64,000 bases of DNA, from assembly GCF_030373185.1 (NCBI RefSeq), contig NZ_JAUCZH010000004.1, positions 248,001-312,000 of the forward strand, read 5' to 3'. The notes under the pieces are model-generated. The model saw nothing but the letters and a program-made list of their open reading frames with translations, was not told the DNA's origin and did no database searches. A program made the translations under genes and the position numbers. The DNA is from Tabrizicola sp. GTDB lineage: Bacteria > Pseudomonadota > Alphaproteobacteria > Rhodobacterales > Rhodobacteraceae. Within the stretch, counting starts at the first letter, position 1; each line of letters opens with the position of its first letter. Of this stretch, positions 35,735 through 43,497 are shown in pieces.

Positions 35735-35874
35735 CAGCGCAAGCCATTGCGATTGATAAAGATAATGCCACTCAGCACGCGACGGTCATCGACGCGTGGC
35801 TTGCCATGGCTCTTGGGAAAGAAGGGTTCCAGACGCGCCATCTGTGCGTCCGTCAGCCAGAAAAGGTTGCTCAT
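35515..35874 (-). CDS. IS5-family transposase, N-terminal part (orfA)
   Basis: The N-terminal half starts at MSNLFWLTDAQMARLEPFFPK (ATG 35874), has the DUF4096-like DNA-binding region RVDDRRVLSGIIFINRNGLRWCDAPREYGP, and the first catalytic aspartate in VMIDATYLKAHRTA. It ends at TGA 35515 soon after the run A5G5 (minus strand; 35541-35550), where a -1 shift (AAA AAG to GGG) lets ribosomes continue in orfB. This two-frame arrangement is standard in the IS427 group of IS5. Confidence 0.85.
   Translation of the reverse strand: MSNLFWLTDAQMARLEPFFPKSHGKPRVDDRRVLSGIIFINRNGLRWCDAPREYGPPKTLYNRWKRWGDKGVFARMMEGLAAEAAVPKTVMIDATYLKAHRTATSLRSKKGVLTIKRAA
35541..35550 (-). promoter_or_regulatory. Probable -1 frameshift slippery site in the transposase
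   Basis: On the minus strand AAAAAGGGGG is read AAA AAG in orfA. Slipping back one base gives GGG GGT, continuing in the orfB frame (residues KGGADDQKGR). Confidence 0.65.
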
Positions 35875-35994
35875 TGATCGGTCTCCTTGCGGAGCCTGAA
35901 TCATGCCGCAAGCGCAAGTTCAATGGGTCCTGACCCTAAAGAGGCGCGCGGTCGGGGCTGAGAGGTTGACGGTCATCTCCCCCGCGCCCTTGCC

Positions 35995-36963
35995 TTACAG
36001 TCCCAGATGCGCGCGCACGCGGGCCAGTGCCGCCTGCCGGTCGTGCCGTGCCGCGAGCGCCTGATCCATTGTCACTTCGACGAAGCGCGCCGGGGAATGC
36101 GGCTGCAATTGTCCGATCAGGTCCATGTCGGCGCTGATCACGCAGCCCACCATCATGTAGCCGCCGCCCGACACGGCGTCGCGATGCAGCACGATGGGTT
36201 CGGTGCCGCCCGGCACCTGAATTGATCCATAGGGATAGCAAGCGTCCACGATGTTCGACGGATTGCTTCCGGCGCCAAAGGGCTGTTCGCGAGGTACAAA
36301 ATCCAGCGCCGTGCCGCCCTTGAAGCGATAGCCGATCCGGTCCGCCTCGGGCGCGACCTTCCAGGTGTCGGCAAAGAAGCGCTTGCCCGCCTCGGCCGTT
36401 ATCCGGTGCCAGTAAAGCCCCGGCAGCATCCGCAGTTCCGCCGGGTTGCCCGGCAACCGCCGAAGGTTTTCCGGCACGCTGCCCTTGCCCGCGCCGCCCG
36501 CGCCGACCGCCAGTTCGTCGCCCGCCTTCAGCGCACGCCCTTCATGCCCGCCCAGCGCGCCAAGCGTATAGGTCGAACGTGAGCCCAGCTTGACCGGAAC
36601 GTCGATCCCGCCCGAAACCGCGATATAGGCCCGCGCGCCGGATTTCAGGAAGCCGAAGGACAGACGATCCCCCGCCTTGACCGGAAACGCTTCCCATCCC
36701 GCGCAGTCCTCGCCGTTCAGCTTCGGCGGCAGGTCGCCGCCCGTTACCGCAACAGTCGCCGGGGTGGTGAACTCCAGTTCCGGCCCCATGAACACGGCCT
36801 CAAGCACCGCAGCACCTTCGTCATTGCCAACCAGCATGTTCGCCACGCGCAGGGCGAAACGGTCCATGCCGCCCGACAGCGGGATGCCCAGATGGTAATA
36901 GCCCGGACGGCCAAGGTCCTGCACGGTCGCCGACAGGCCCGGAGAGATCACCTTAACGGCCAT
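35995..36963 (-). CDS. pxpC: Biotin-dependent carboxyltransferase family protein (PxpC/KipA, AHS2)
   Basis: The protein has 322 residues in the AHS2 (allophanate hydrolase subunit 2/KipA) family: PGLSATVQDLGRPGYYHLGIPLSGGMDRFALRVANMLVGN at the N-terminus and a C-terminal RDAVSGGGYMMVGCVI. With PxpB it forms either the PxpBC part of ATP-dependent 5-oxoprolinase or, as in urea carboxylase, the carboxyltransferase domain accepting CO2 from carboxybiotin. Because accB and accC sit in the same operon, the second role is plausible. It overlaps pxpB by 11 bases. Confidence 0.88.
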   Translation of the reverse strand: MAVKVISPGLSATVQDLGRPGYYHLGIPLSGGMDRFALRVANMLVGNDEGAAVLEAVFMGPELEFTTPATVAVTGGDLPPKLNGEDCAGWEAFPVKAGDRLSFGFLKSGARAYIAVSGGIDVPVKLGSRSTYTLGALGGHEGRALKAGDELAVGAGGAGKGSVPENLRRLPGNPAELRMLPGLYWHRITAEAGKRFFADTWKVAPEADRIGYRFKGGTALDFVPREQPFGAGSNPSNIVDACYPYGSIQVPGGTEPIVLHRDAVSGGGYMMVGCVISADMDLIGQLQPHSPARFVEVTMDQALAARHDRQAALARVRAHLGL

Positions 36964-37828
36964 TGAGAGCCTCCATCAGCTTGGCATTGGTTCCGGCCAT
37001 GTCCTTGTTGAACTCGGACAGGGAAAAGGTCGCGGGGCGGATCACCGGCTCGAAGCGGTTTTGCTCCACCGCCTCCAGCGCTGCGTCGTATTCGTCGCGG
37101 TTGATCGGCTTCCACTTCACGATGTCGCCGGGCCGGAACAGGCACATCTCGTCTTGCAGGTAGGAAACCTGCTGGTTCGGGTCATAGATCGGCATCGGCG
37201 TGATCCCGAACATCTGATATCCCCCCGCCCCCCGGACCGAGTAGATGCAGGAAAAGCAGCCGCCATAGCCGACGGTCAGTTTGGGCGTGTCGGTGCGCGG
37301 TCGCAGGTATTTTGGCACCTGCAATTGCCGCTTGCGTTCAACCATCTGGTAAAGGAAGGGCAGCCCGGCCACGAAGCCAACCATCGACACGAACCAGGGC
37401 TGGCTGGAATGGGCCTCGATGAACTTCTCGACCGTCCCCAGCCCGTTCACCTCGGCGGCATATTCAAGGTCGGTCTTGGTCGGATCCTGATGCCTTTCAC
37501 GAAAGCGCATCAGCGTCTCGTGCGTCCAGGGATCCTGATAGTAGACCGGGATCTCGATGATCCGGGTTTGCAGGCTGGCATCGGACTGTGAAGCCGCTGC
37601 CTCCATTCCCTGCAATTCCTTCAGAAGGTCCGAGGGCTTGATCGCGTCCGGGTCGAACTTGACCTGAAAGCTCGCGTTTGCCGGGCAGATCTCGGTCACG
37701 CCCTTGATGCCTGCGGCCTTTACCGCATTGGTCATGGACAGCGAGGTGAAAAAGGCCTCAAGCGACATGGATTCGGAGACTTCCCCGAAGATGTGCTCGT
37801 CGCCCCCGAAGCTGAAACGGATCGACAT
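36953..37828 (-). CDS. pxpB: 5-oxoprolinase subunit B family protein (PxpB/KipI, AHS1)
   Basis: This AHS1-family protein has 291 residues, about 60 more than Bacillus KipI. It has the cyclophilin-like signature TVGYGGCFSCIYSVRGAGGYQMFGITPMPIYDP, and FVAGLPFLYQM, where the family has GFxPGFxYL. The N-terminal VTEICPANASFQVKFDPD resembles the KipI ferredoxin-like part. An insertion PWTHETLMRFRERHQDPTKTDLEYAAEVNG adds length, as in the carboxylase-associated subgroup. Partner of PxpC; substrate not known. Confidence 0.85.
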   Translation of the reverse strand: MSIRFSFGGDEHIFGEVSESMSLEAFFTSLSMTNAVKAAGIKGVTEICPANASFQVKFDPDAIKPSDLLKELQGMEAAASQSDASLQTRIIEIPVYYQDPWTHETLMRFRERHQDPTKTDLEYAAEVNGLGTVEKFIEAHSSQPWFVSMVGFVAGLPFLYQMVERKRQLQVPKYLRPRTDTPKLTVGYGGCFSCIYSVRGAGGYQMFGITPMPIYDPNQQVSYLQDEMCLFRPGDIVKWKPINRDEYDAALEAVEQNRFEPVIRPATFSLSEFNKDMAGTNAKLMEALNGR

Positions 37829-37836
37829 GGTCCCTC

Positions 37837-39213
37837 CTATGGTTCGAGTTCCGGCACCAGCCGGGCGGAATGGGTGTCCAGCCAGCCTTCCAGCCAGCGA
37901 GTGTGAACGGCATTGGCTTGAACGCTTGCGTCATCGGCCAGCGCAAGGAACAGCGGCCTTGTGGTGCGAAGGCCGTCGATCCGGGTCTCTTTCAGCGCGC
38001 GCACCAGACGGGTAATCGCCGCGTCGCGGGTCTCGGCGTGGACCACCAGTTTGGCCAGAAGCGAGTCATAGAACGGTGGCACGGTGTAGCCCGCGTAAAG
38101 CATCGATTCAAACCGCACCCCCGGCCCGCCCGGCACCCGCAGGGCTGAAACCGTGCCGGGGAACGGCGCGAAATCGCGCGACGGATCCTCGGCGTTCAGG
38201 CGGACCTCGATGGCATGGCCGCGCGCCACGATGTCGCGCTGTTTCAGGCGCAGGGGTTCGCCGCCCGCAATCCGCAGGCCCTCGGCCACAAGGTCGATGC
38301 CGGTGATCATCTCTGTCACCGGATGTTCCACCTGAATGCGGGTGTTCATCTCGATGAAGTAGAAGTGGTCGGCTTCGTCGTCGTAGAGGTATTCGATGGT
38401 TCCCGCGCCGGAATAGCCGACCGCCCGGGTCAGTCGCACGGCGCTTTGGCACAATTCATCGCGCACCCGGTCGGACAAGGCACTGGACGGCGCTTCTTCC
38501 CAGACCTTCTGGCGGCGACGCTGCAAGGAACATTCGCGTTCCCAGCAATGCACGGCATCGGTGCCGTCGCCCAGAACCTGCACCTCGATGTGGCGGGCCT
38601 TGGTCACGACCCTTTCCATGTAAAGGCCACCGTCGCCAAACGCTGCCAGCGCCTCGGCAGCCGCCTGCGGGAAGGCGGCCTCGAATTCGGCCAGATCACC
38701 CGCGATACGGATGCCCCGCCCGCCGCCCCCGGCTGCCGCCTTGATCATCACCGGAAAGCCGGTGTCCATCAGGATGTGCCGCGCTTCCTCGATATCGGCC
38801 ACGCGCCCCATGCTGCCCGGCACCACCGGCACCCCCGCCGCATGGGCCGCCGACCGCGCCGCGACCTTGTCGCCCATCGTGCGGATCGCGTCGCCCGACG
38901 GCCCGACAAAGACCAGCCCCACCGTCTTGCAGGCATCGGCGAAATCGGCGTTCTCGGCCAGAAAGCCATAGCCGGGGTGGATGCTGTCGGCCCCGGTATC
39001 GGCGGCGGCTTTCAGGATATTCGCCTGATTGAGGTAGCTTTTCTTTGCCGCCGGTGGGCCAATGTTCACCGCCTCATCCGCGATCTGGACATGCAGCGAC
39101 TCGCGGTCGGCGTCGGAAAAGACGGCAACGGTTGCGATCCCAAGGTCTTGCGCCGCGCGGATCACCCGCACGGCAATTTCACCCCGGTTGGCAACCAGAA
39201 GCTTTTTCAGCAT
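37837..39213 (-). CDS. Biotin carboxylase subunit (AccC-like)
   Basis: The 458-residue protein is a stand-alone biotin carboxylase: LKKLLVANRGEIAVRVIRAAQDLG, ATP-grasp loop KAAAGGGGRGIRIAG, catalytic segment FIEMNTRIQVEHPVTEMITGID. It would carboxylate the biotin on the small carrier protein encoded just upstream (AccB-like). It is a paralogue of the BC part of PccA and, by location, is dedicated to the pxp operon rather than to fatty acid synthesis. ATG 39213 overlaps the accB stop by one base. Confidence 0.92.
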   Translation of the reverse strand: MLKKLLVANRGEIAVRVIRAAQDLGIATVAVFSDADRESLHVQIADEAVNIGPPAAKKSYLNQANILKAAADTGADSIHPGYGFLAENADFADACKTVGLVFVGPSGDAIRTMGDKVAARSAAHAAGVPVVPGSMGRVADIEEARHILMDTGFPVMIKAAAGGGGRGIRIAGDLAEFEAAFPQAAAEALAAFGDGGLYMERVVTKARHIEVQVLGDGTDAVHCWERECSLQRRRQKVWEEAPSSALSDRVRDELCQSAVRLTRAVGYSGAGTIEYLYDDEADHFYFIEMNTRIQVEHPVTEMITGIDLVAEGLRIAGGEPLRLKQRDIVARGHAIEVRLNAEDPSRDFAPFPGTVSALRVPGGPGVRFESMLYAGYTVPPFYDSLLAKLVVHAETRDAAITRLVRALKETRIDGLRTTRPLFLALADDASVQANAVHTRWLEGWLDTHSARLVPELEP

Positions 39214-39446
39214 CAATCCACCTCGGCCAGAACGGCGCCCGCCATCACGGGGTCTTCGTTGTCGGTGACAAAGCGGATGTTGGTTCCGGCCACTTCCGAG
39301 CGCACCTCGTGAAAGGACTTCATCACCTCGATCAGCCCGATCACGTCACCCATGGCAACGGGATCGCCATCAGCCTTGAAGGGCGGCTTGTCGGGGGCAG
39401 AGGACCGGTAGAAGGTGCCGGGCAGCGGAGACTGGATCTGGGCCAT
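39213..39446 (-). CDS. Biotin carrier protein (AccB-like)
   Basis: This is a very short biotinyl carrier of 77 residues: just the hammerhead domain, with the acceptor lysine in IEVMKSFHEV (Lys43) in place of the usual EAMKM. It lacks the Pro/Ala-rich N-terminal linker of housekeeping AccB (about 150 residues). It presumably shuttles carboxybiotin between the adjacent AccC-like enzyme and the AHS1/AHS2 pair. Confidence 0.9.
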   Translation of the reverse strand: MAQIQSPLPGTFYRSSAPDKPPFKADGDPVAMGDVIGLIEVMKSFHEVRSEVAGTNIRFVTDNEDPVMAGAVLAEVD

Positions 39447-39457
39447 GGGAAATCCTC

Positions 39458-40180
39458 TCAGGTGTATGGCTGGACAGCGGCCTGCACAGCGCGGGCGATG
39501 TCGATGGCGTTCGGTGTGTCAGAGTGGATGCAAATGGAATCGCAGCGCACGGGGATGTCCGAGCCATCCGTCGCCGTTCCCTTGCCTTCGGTGATCGCGC
39601 GAAGGCAGCGCGCGGCCATCAGGGCGGGATCCTTGGCGTCATGCTCACGCGTGACGATCAGGCTGCCGTCGGGGCGGTATTCCAGATCGGCGTAGAATTC
39701 GGCAACGAACCCGTGACCGCGCGACGGGTAGATCTTTTCGTGCAAGGTGCCGGTCATGCCCAGAAGCGGCACCTTGAACACATCCGCCGCATCGCAGACC
39801 GCTTGCGCAATCTCTTCTTGCCGCGCGGCCATGCCGTAAAGGCTGCCGTGCGGCTTGATATGGTTCAACTCCATCCCCTCGGCCTTCAGGAAACCGCAAA
39901 GCGCGCCGATCTGATAGATGATGCAGTTGGCCAGTTCTTCGCGGCCTACCTTCATCTCGCGCCGACCAAAGCCTTGCAGGTCGGGCAGACCGGGATGAGC
40001 ACCAACCTTGACCCCATGCTGCTTCGCCAGCCGCACCGTGGCGCGCATGTGGTCGAAATCGCTGGCATGAAATCCGCAGGCGACGTTGGCGATGTGGATC
40101 ATCGGCATCATCCCCGCGTCATCACCCATCCGCCAAAGCCCGAAGCTTTCACCCATGTCGCAATTGATTGTGACCGGCAT
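39458..40180 (-). CDS. pxpA: LamB/YcsF family protein (PxpA, 5-oxoprolinase subunit A)
   Basis: The protein has 240 residues. The family signature is present throughout: TINCDMGESFGLWRMGDD, IANVACGFHASDFDHMRATVRLAKQHGVKVGAHPGLPD, and HIKPHGSLYG. In Bacillus and E. coli PxpA works with PxpBC to hydrolyse 5-oxoproline to glutamate with ATP. It is first in the leftward operon and divergent from a LysR regulator 106 bases away. Confidence 0.92.
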   Translation of the reverse strand: MPVTINCDMGESFGLWRMGDDAGMMPMIHIANVACGFHASDFDHMRATVRLAKQHGVKVGAHPGLPDLQGFGRREMKVGREELANCIIYQIGALCGFLKAEGMELNHIKPHGSLYGMAARQEEIAQAVCDAADVFKVPLLGMTGTLHEKIYPSRGHGFVAEFYADLEYRPDGSLIVTREHDAKDPALMAARCLRAITEGKGTATDGSDIPVRCDSICIHSDTPNAIDIARAVQAAVQPYT

Positions 40181-40286
40181 CGCACCCCCAGCAGCTAATC
40201 GATCCAGACTCAGGTTCGCCCCCGGACGCCGTCATTGCAAATTCGAATTATTGAGTTACGATATCGAAAAAACAGATAGCCGCACA
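40181..40286. promoter_or_regulatory. pxpA-LysR divergent control region
   Basis: AATTCGAATT (40240-40249) is a perfect 10-bp palindrome, followed by AT-rich sequence ATTGAGTTACGATATCGAAA. A LysR-type activator usually binds such a region between itself and its target operon. Confidence 0.5.
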
Positions 40287-41183
40287 ATGTCCCTGACCAT
40301 CCGCCAACTTCGCTATTTCATTGCGGCAGCCGAGACCGGGCAGGTCAGCCACGCTGCGATGGAGCTCAACATTTCGCAGTCCGCCGTGACGGCGGGTATT
40401 CAGGGGCTTGAGGCAAATCTTGGCGCGCGTCTTTTGTCGCGAACGGCGCAGGGTGTTTCGGTCACGCCAGAAGGCGCGCGGTTCCTGTCACGGGCCAAGG
40501 CCATCATCGCGGCGGTGGAAGAAGCCACGCGCAGCCCCCTGGGTGAAGAAAGCCGGGTGATTGGCCGATTGCGTCTGGGAATGACCTATACCGTGGCCGG
40601 GTATTTCATGGCGCGGCACTATGCCGCCTTCCGGCGCCTCTATCCCGGCATTGCTCTGGAGTTGTCCGAACAGCCTCGCCCCGCGATCGAAAACGCGCTG
40701 GTGTCCGGCGGTCTGGACCTTTCGGTCATGTTGACGTCAAACCTTGCAAACACCGGCGATCTTGCCTCCGAGACGTTGTTCCGGTCACGTCGGCGGGTAT
40801 GGCTGCCATCGGATCACCGATTGCTGTCCGAACCCCAGATCAGCCTGCGCGATCTTGCACAGGAACCCTATGTGATGCTGACCGTGGACGAAGCCAGCCG
40901 GACAGCCGGCAGGTATTGGGACACTTACGGACTTGTGCCGAAGATCGTCTTCTCGACGTCGTCGGTAGAGGCGGTGCGATCGATGGTGGCGGCGGGTTTG
41001 GGGGTGACAATCCTGAGTGACATGGTCTACCGGCCATGGTCACTTGAAGGACAAAGGATCGAGCAGCGCCAGACGATTGAGCCGATCCCGTCGATGGATG
41101 TCGGGCTTACATGGTCGAACGCCCGCCCGCTGTCCGGCCCTGCAAAGGTGTTCAGCGCATTCATCTCCGCGGCTTTGGGATAA
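40287..41183 (+). CDS. LysR-family transcriptional regulator
   Basis: This 298-residue protein has an N-terminal winged helix-turn-helix (LTIRQLRYFIAAAETGQVSHAAMELNISQSAVTAGIQGLEANLGARLLSRTAQGVSVTPEG) and a periplasmic-binding-like effector domain. The start at 40287 (MSLTIRQLRYF) is chosen by alignment with the family; the frame is open upstream but in antisense to pxpA. It probably activates the divergent pxpA-accB-accC-pxpB-pxpC operon; the coinducer would be the operon substrate. Confidence 0.92.
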   Translation: MSLTIRQLRYFIAAAETGQVSHAAMELNISQSAVTAGIQGLEANLGARLLSRTAQGVSVTPEGARFLSRAKAIIAAVEEATRSPLGEESRVIGRLRLGMTYTVAGYFMARHYAAFRRLYPGIALELSEQPRPAIENALVSGGLDLSVMLTSNLANTGDLASETLFRSRRRVWLPSDHRLLSEPQISLRDLAQEPYVMLTVDEASRTAGRYWDTYGLVPKIVFSTSSVEAVRSMVAAGLGVTILSDMVYRPWSLEGQRIEQRQTIEPIPSMDVGLTWSNARPLSGPAKVFSAFISAALG

Positions 41184-41391
41184 GTGGCAGACGACCTGAA
41201 AGCGCAGCCATGGGAACCCGAGGTGGCGCCGGACGGTCACCCTCATCATGTGGTGGACTGGAAGGGTCCGTTTGCAGACTTTTGGCCTTTGCCAAAGTTC
41301 CGTTGCTGCGGGCATGCAGAAATCGGCTGCGCGGACCCTTGACCTTGCGCCAAATCCGGCAAGGCTTGGACAAGCCAAGGGGGAGAACAGG

Positions 41392-41850
41392 ATGACCGTT
41401 TGCTTCACGACCGACAGGATGCTGCATTTCGGCGATTGCGACATTTCCGGCACGGCCTACTACCCGGCCTACCTGAACATCCTGAACGGGGTGGTCGAGG
41501 AATTCTGGGCGCATATCGGCTGGCCATGGCACGAGATCATCTGGAAGGAACGCTGGGGGACACCCACCGTGCATCTGTCCTGCGATTTTTCCAAACCGTC
41601 GTTCTTTGGCGACAAGCTGACCTTCCGGCTGACGGTGACCAAGGTCGGCAAATCCTCGGTCGGGTTGCAGCACACGATCCATTGCGGGGATGAACACCGC
41701 TGGTCGGTCACGCAGGTGCTGGCCGCAAGCTGGCTGGACAAGCACACTTCGATGCCATGGCCGGATGAGGTGAAGGCCAAGCTGGAAAGCCTGATGGCGT
41801 CGGACGCGCCGGAACGACGGCCGGTCGGCGGGCCTCAGACCCAGACCTGA
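41392..41850 (+). CDS. Acyl-CoA thioesterase, hotdog fold (4-hydroxybenzoyl-CoA thioesterase-like)
   Basis: The protein has 152 residues with the catalytic loop of the 4HBT family at the N-terminus (MLHFGDCDISGTAYYPAYLNIL; Asp15 is the nucleophile candidate), then TVHLSCDFSKPSFFGDKLTFRLTV. It may hydrolyse aromatic or branched acyl-CoA esters; similar thioesterases occur in aromatic CoA pathways. GGGGGAG precedes ATG 41392. Its last 16 bases overlap the 3' end of the opposite ABC ATPase gene. Confidence 0.85.
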   Translation: MTVCFTTDRMLHFGDCDISGTAYYPAYLNILNGVVEEFWAHIGWPWHEIIWKERWGTPTVHLSCDFSKPSFFGDKLTFRLTVTKVGKSSVGLQHTIHCGDEHRWSVTQVLAASWLDKHTSMPWPDEVKAKLESLMASDAPERRPVGGPQTQT

Positions 41851-42635
41851 GCGGGGTCTGGCAGCGGGATCGCCTCCAGCAGTTCACGGGTATAGGGGGC
41901 CTTGGGATCGGCGAACAGATCGGCGGTTGGTCGGTCTTCGACAATCTGTCCCTGATGCAGCACGATGGTCCGCTGGCAAAGGCGGCGGATAACGGAAAGG
42001 TCGTGACTGATGAAGGCCAGCGTCAGACCCAGGTCGGCCACCAGCCGCTCCAGCAGGTTCAGCACCTGCGCCTGTGACGACACATCCAGCCCCGACACGA
42101 TTTCATCGGCCAGAATGAAATCCGGCTCCAGCGCAATGGCGCGGGCGATGCCGACGCGCTGGCGCTGGCCGCCCGACAACTCATGCGGGTAACGGCTGGC
42201 AAAGGCTTGCGGCAGACCGACGTGACCCAGCGTCCGGGCGACGCGGTCAGGGATGGCGTCCATCCGGTGCAGGCGAAGGGGTTCGGCGATGATGGTGCCA
42301 ACTCGTTGGCGCGGGTTCAGCGAGGACATCGGGTCTTGAAAGATCATCTGGAACCGCCGCCTCAGCGGGCGCAGAGCCGGTTCTGACAGGTGGGTGATGT
42401 CATGCCCGTCAAAGCGAACCGACCCGCCCGAGGGCTCCAGCAGCCGCACCAGCGCGCGACCCAGCGTTGACTTGCCGGAACCCGAGCCGCCGACGATGCC
42501 GACCACGGCGCCCTTGGGGATCGTGAAGGACAGGCCCTTGAGAATCTCGATCCTGGGGGCGTGGCCAAAGAGCGGCTTTGCCGTCATGTCGGCCAGCGAC
42601 AGGCGCAGGTCTTCAATCGTGTAAAGGTCAGCCAT
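41835..42635 (-). CDS. Dipeptide/oligopeptide-type ABC transporter ATPase (DppF-like)
   Basis: This ATP-binding subunit of 266 residues has Walker A GGSGSGKST (about residue 47), signature LSGGQRQRVGIARAIA and Walker B FILADEIVSGLDVSSQ, in which the usual DEP is replaced by DEI. The C-terminal region ends with PYTRELLEAIPLPDP, the cluster-binding-like tail of the oligopeptide family without its cysteines. It is the last gene of a five-gene leftward importer (binding protein, two permeases, two ATPases). Confidence 0.88.
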   Translation of the reverse strand: MADLYTIEDLRLSLADMTAKPLFGHAPRIEILKGLSFTIPKGAVVGIVGGSGSGKSTLGRALVRLLEPSGGSVRFDGHDITHLSEPALRPLRRRFQMIFQDPMSSLNPRQRVGTIIAEPLRLHRMDAIPDRVARTLGHVGLPQAFASRYPHELSGGQRQRVGIARAIALEPDFILADEIVSGLDVSSQAQVLNLLERLVADLGLTLAFISHDLSVIRRLCQRTIVLHQGQIVEDRPTADLFADPKAPYTRELLEAIPLPDPAQVWV

Positions 42636-43497
42636 GTGCCGGCCCCCGGTCAAAGGCGGCGACTTCGGCGCGGACAGCGTTGACCACCGCCTCAGGCACC
42701 GGGTGCAGACCGGCGTCAGGATCGGTGTACTTCGGCGTCGCAGCCAGAAGCGCGGCGGAATAAGCATGGCTCGGGCTGGCGAAGAACTCGGGGACCGTGC
42801 TGTCTTCGACCACCAACCCTGAGTAAAGCACCGAAAGACGCTGGCAAACCTTGGACACAACGCCAAGGTCATGCGTGACAAAGAGCAACGCCGTGCCGTG
42901 GCGGGCCTGCATCCCGGCAATCAGTCGCAGGATCTGCTTTTGCACCGTCACATCCAGCGCGGTGGTCGGTTCATCTGCCACGATCAGCTTTGGCTCGGCG
43001 GCGAAGGCCGAGGCGATGAGGATGCGCTGACGCATGCCACCCGAAAGTTCGTGCGGGTAGGAACGCAGCACCCGGTCGGGATCGGCAATCTGCACCTCGG
43101 CCAGCAGGTCGCGGGCGCGTGCGTCGGCATTGGCGCGGGTCCAGCCAAGGATATCGACAAGCCGGTCGGTGATCTGCGGGCCGATCCGGTGGCTGGGGTT
43201 CAACGCCGTCAGAGGATCTTGCGGGATCAGCGCGCAACTGGCGCCGATGCGGCGACGGCTTTCCTTTGGCGGCAGGCGCAGCAAGTCGGTGCCGTCGAGG
43301 AAAATCTCGCCTTCGGTGATCTGGACAGAGGGCGGCAGGATACCCAGCACCGCCTTGCCGATCATCGACTTGCCGGCGCCACTTTCGCCGACAAGGCCGC
43401 GCACCTCGCCTGCCGCGACATCAAGCGACACCCGGCGCAGAAGGGGCGGGCCGTTCTTCAGCCGGACCGACAGGTTGCGGATCGACAGAAAGCTCAT
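42628..43497 (-). CDS. Dipeptide/oligopeptide-type ABC transporter ATPase (DppD-like)
   Basis: The protein has 289 residues with Walker A GESGAGKSM (Met replaces the usual Ser/Thr after KS), the oligopeptide-type Q loop CALIPQDPLTALNPSHRIG, signature LSGGMRQRILIASAF and Walker B LIVADEPTTALDVTVQ. It overlaps the DppF-like gene by 8 bases and the permease by 4 bases. It forms the ATPase heterodimer of the importer. Confidence 0.88.
   Translation of the reverse strand: MSFLSIRNLSVRLKNGPPLLRRVSLDVAAGEVRGLVGESGAGKSMIGKAVLGILPPSVQITEGEIFLDGTDLLRLPPKESRRRIGASCALIPQDPLTALNPSHRIGPQITDRLVDILGWTRANADARARDLLAEVQIADPDRVLRSYPHELSGGMRQRILIASAFAAEPKLIVADEPTTALDVTVQKQILRLIAGMQARHGTALLFVTHDLGVVSKVCQRLSVLYSGLVVEDSTVPEFFASPSHAYSAALLAATPKYTDPDAGLHPVPEAVVNAVRAEVAAFDRGPAHG

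Larger units (their letters stand above)
35084..35936. mobile_element. IS5-family insertion sequence (IS427-like group), 853 bp
   Basis: The ends GGGTCAGGACTCGTTC (35084 onward) and, on the other strand, GGGTCAGGACCCATTG (from 35936) form imperfect terminal inverted repeats with 10 identical outer bases. A TA dinucleotide at 35082-35083 and at 35937-35938 is the probable target duplication, as expected for the IS427 group. Two overlapping frames encode the transposase. Both frames and both ends look intact, so the element may be active. It lies between a lipoprotein gene and the pxp operon and interrupts no recognisable gene. Confidence 0.88.

Noticed and set aside
35995-37828. Sporulation kinase inhibitor function (KipI/KipA) taken from Bacillus
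   Set aside because: There is no sporulation in this group, and operon partners are PxpA and biotin carboxylase parts.
35084-41183. The pxp operon as cargo of a composite transposon
   Set aside because: Only one IS copy is seen in the window, and the operon has normal base composition and a native-looking LysR partner.
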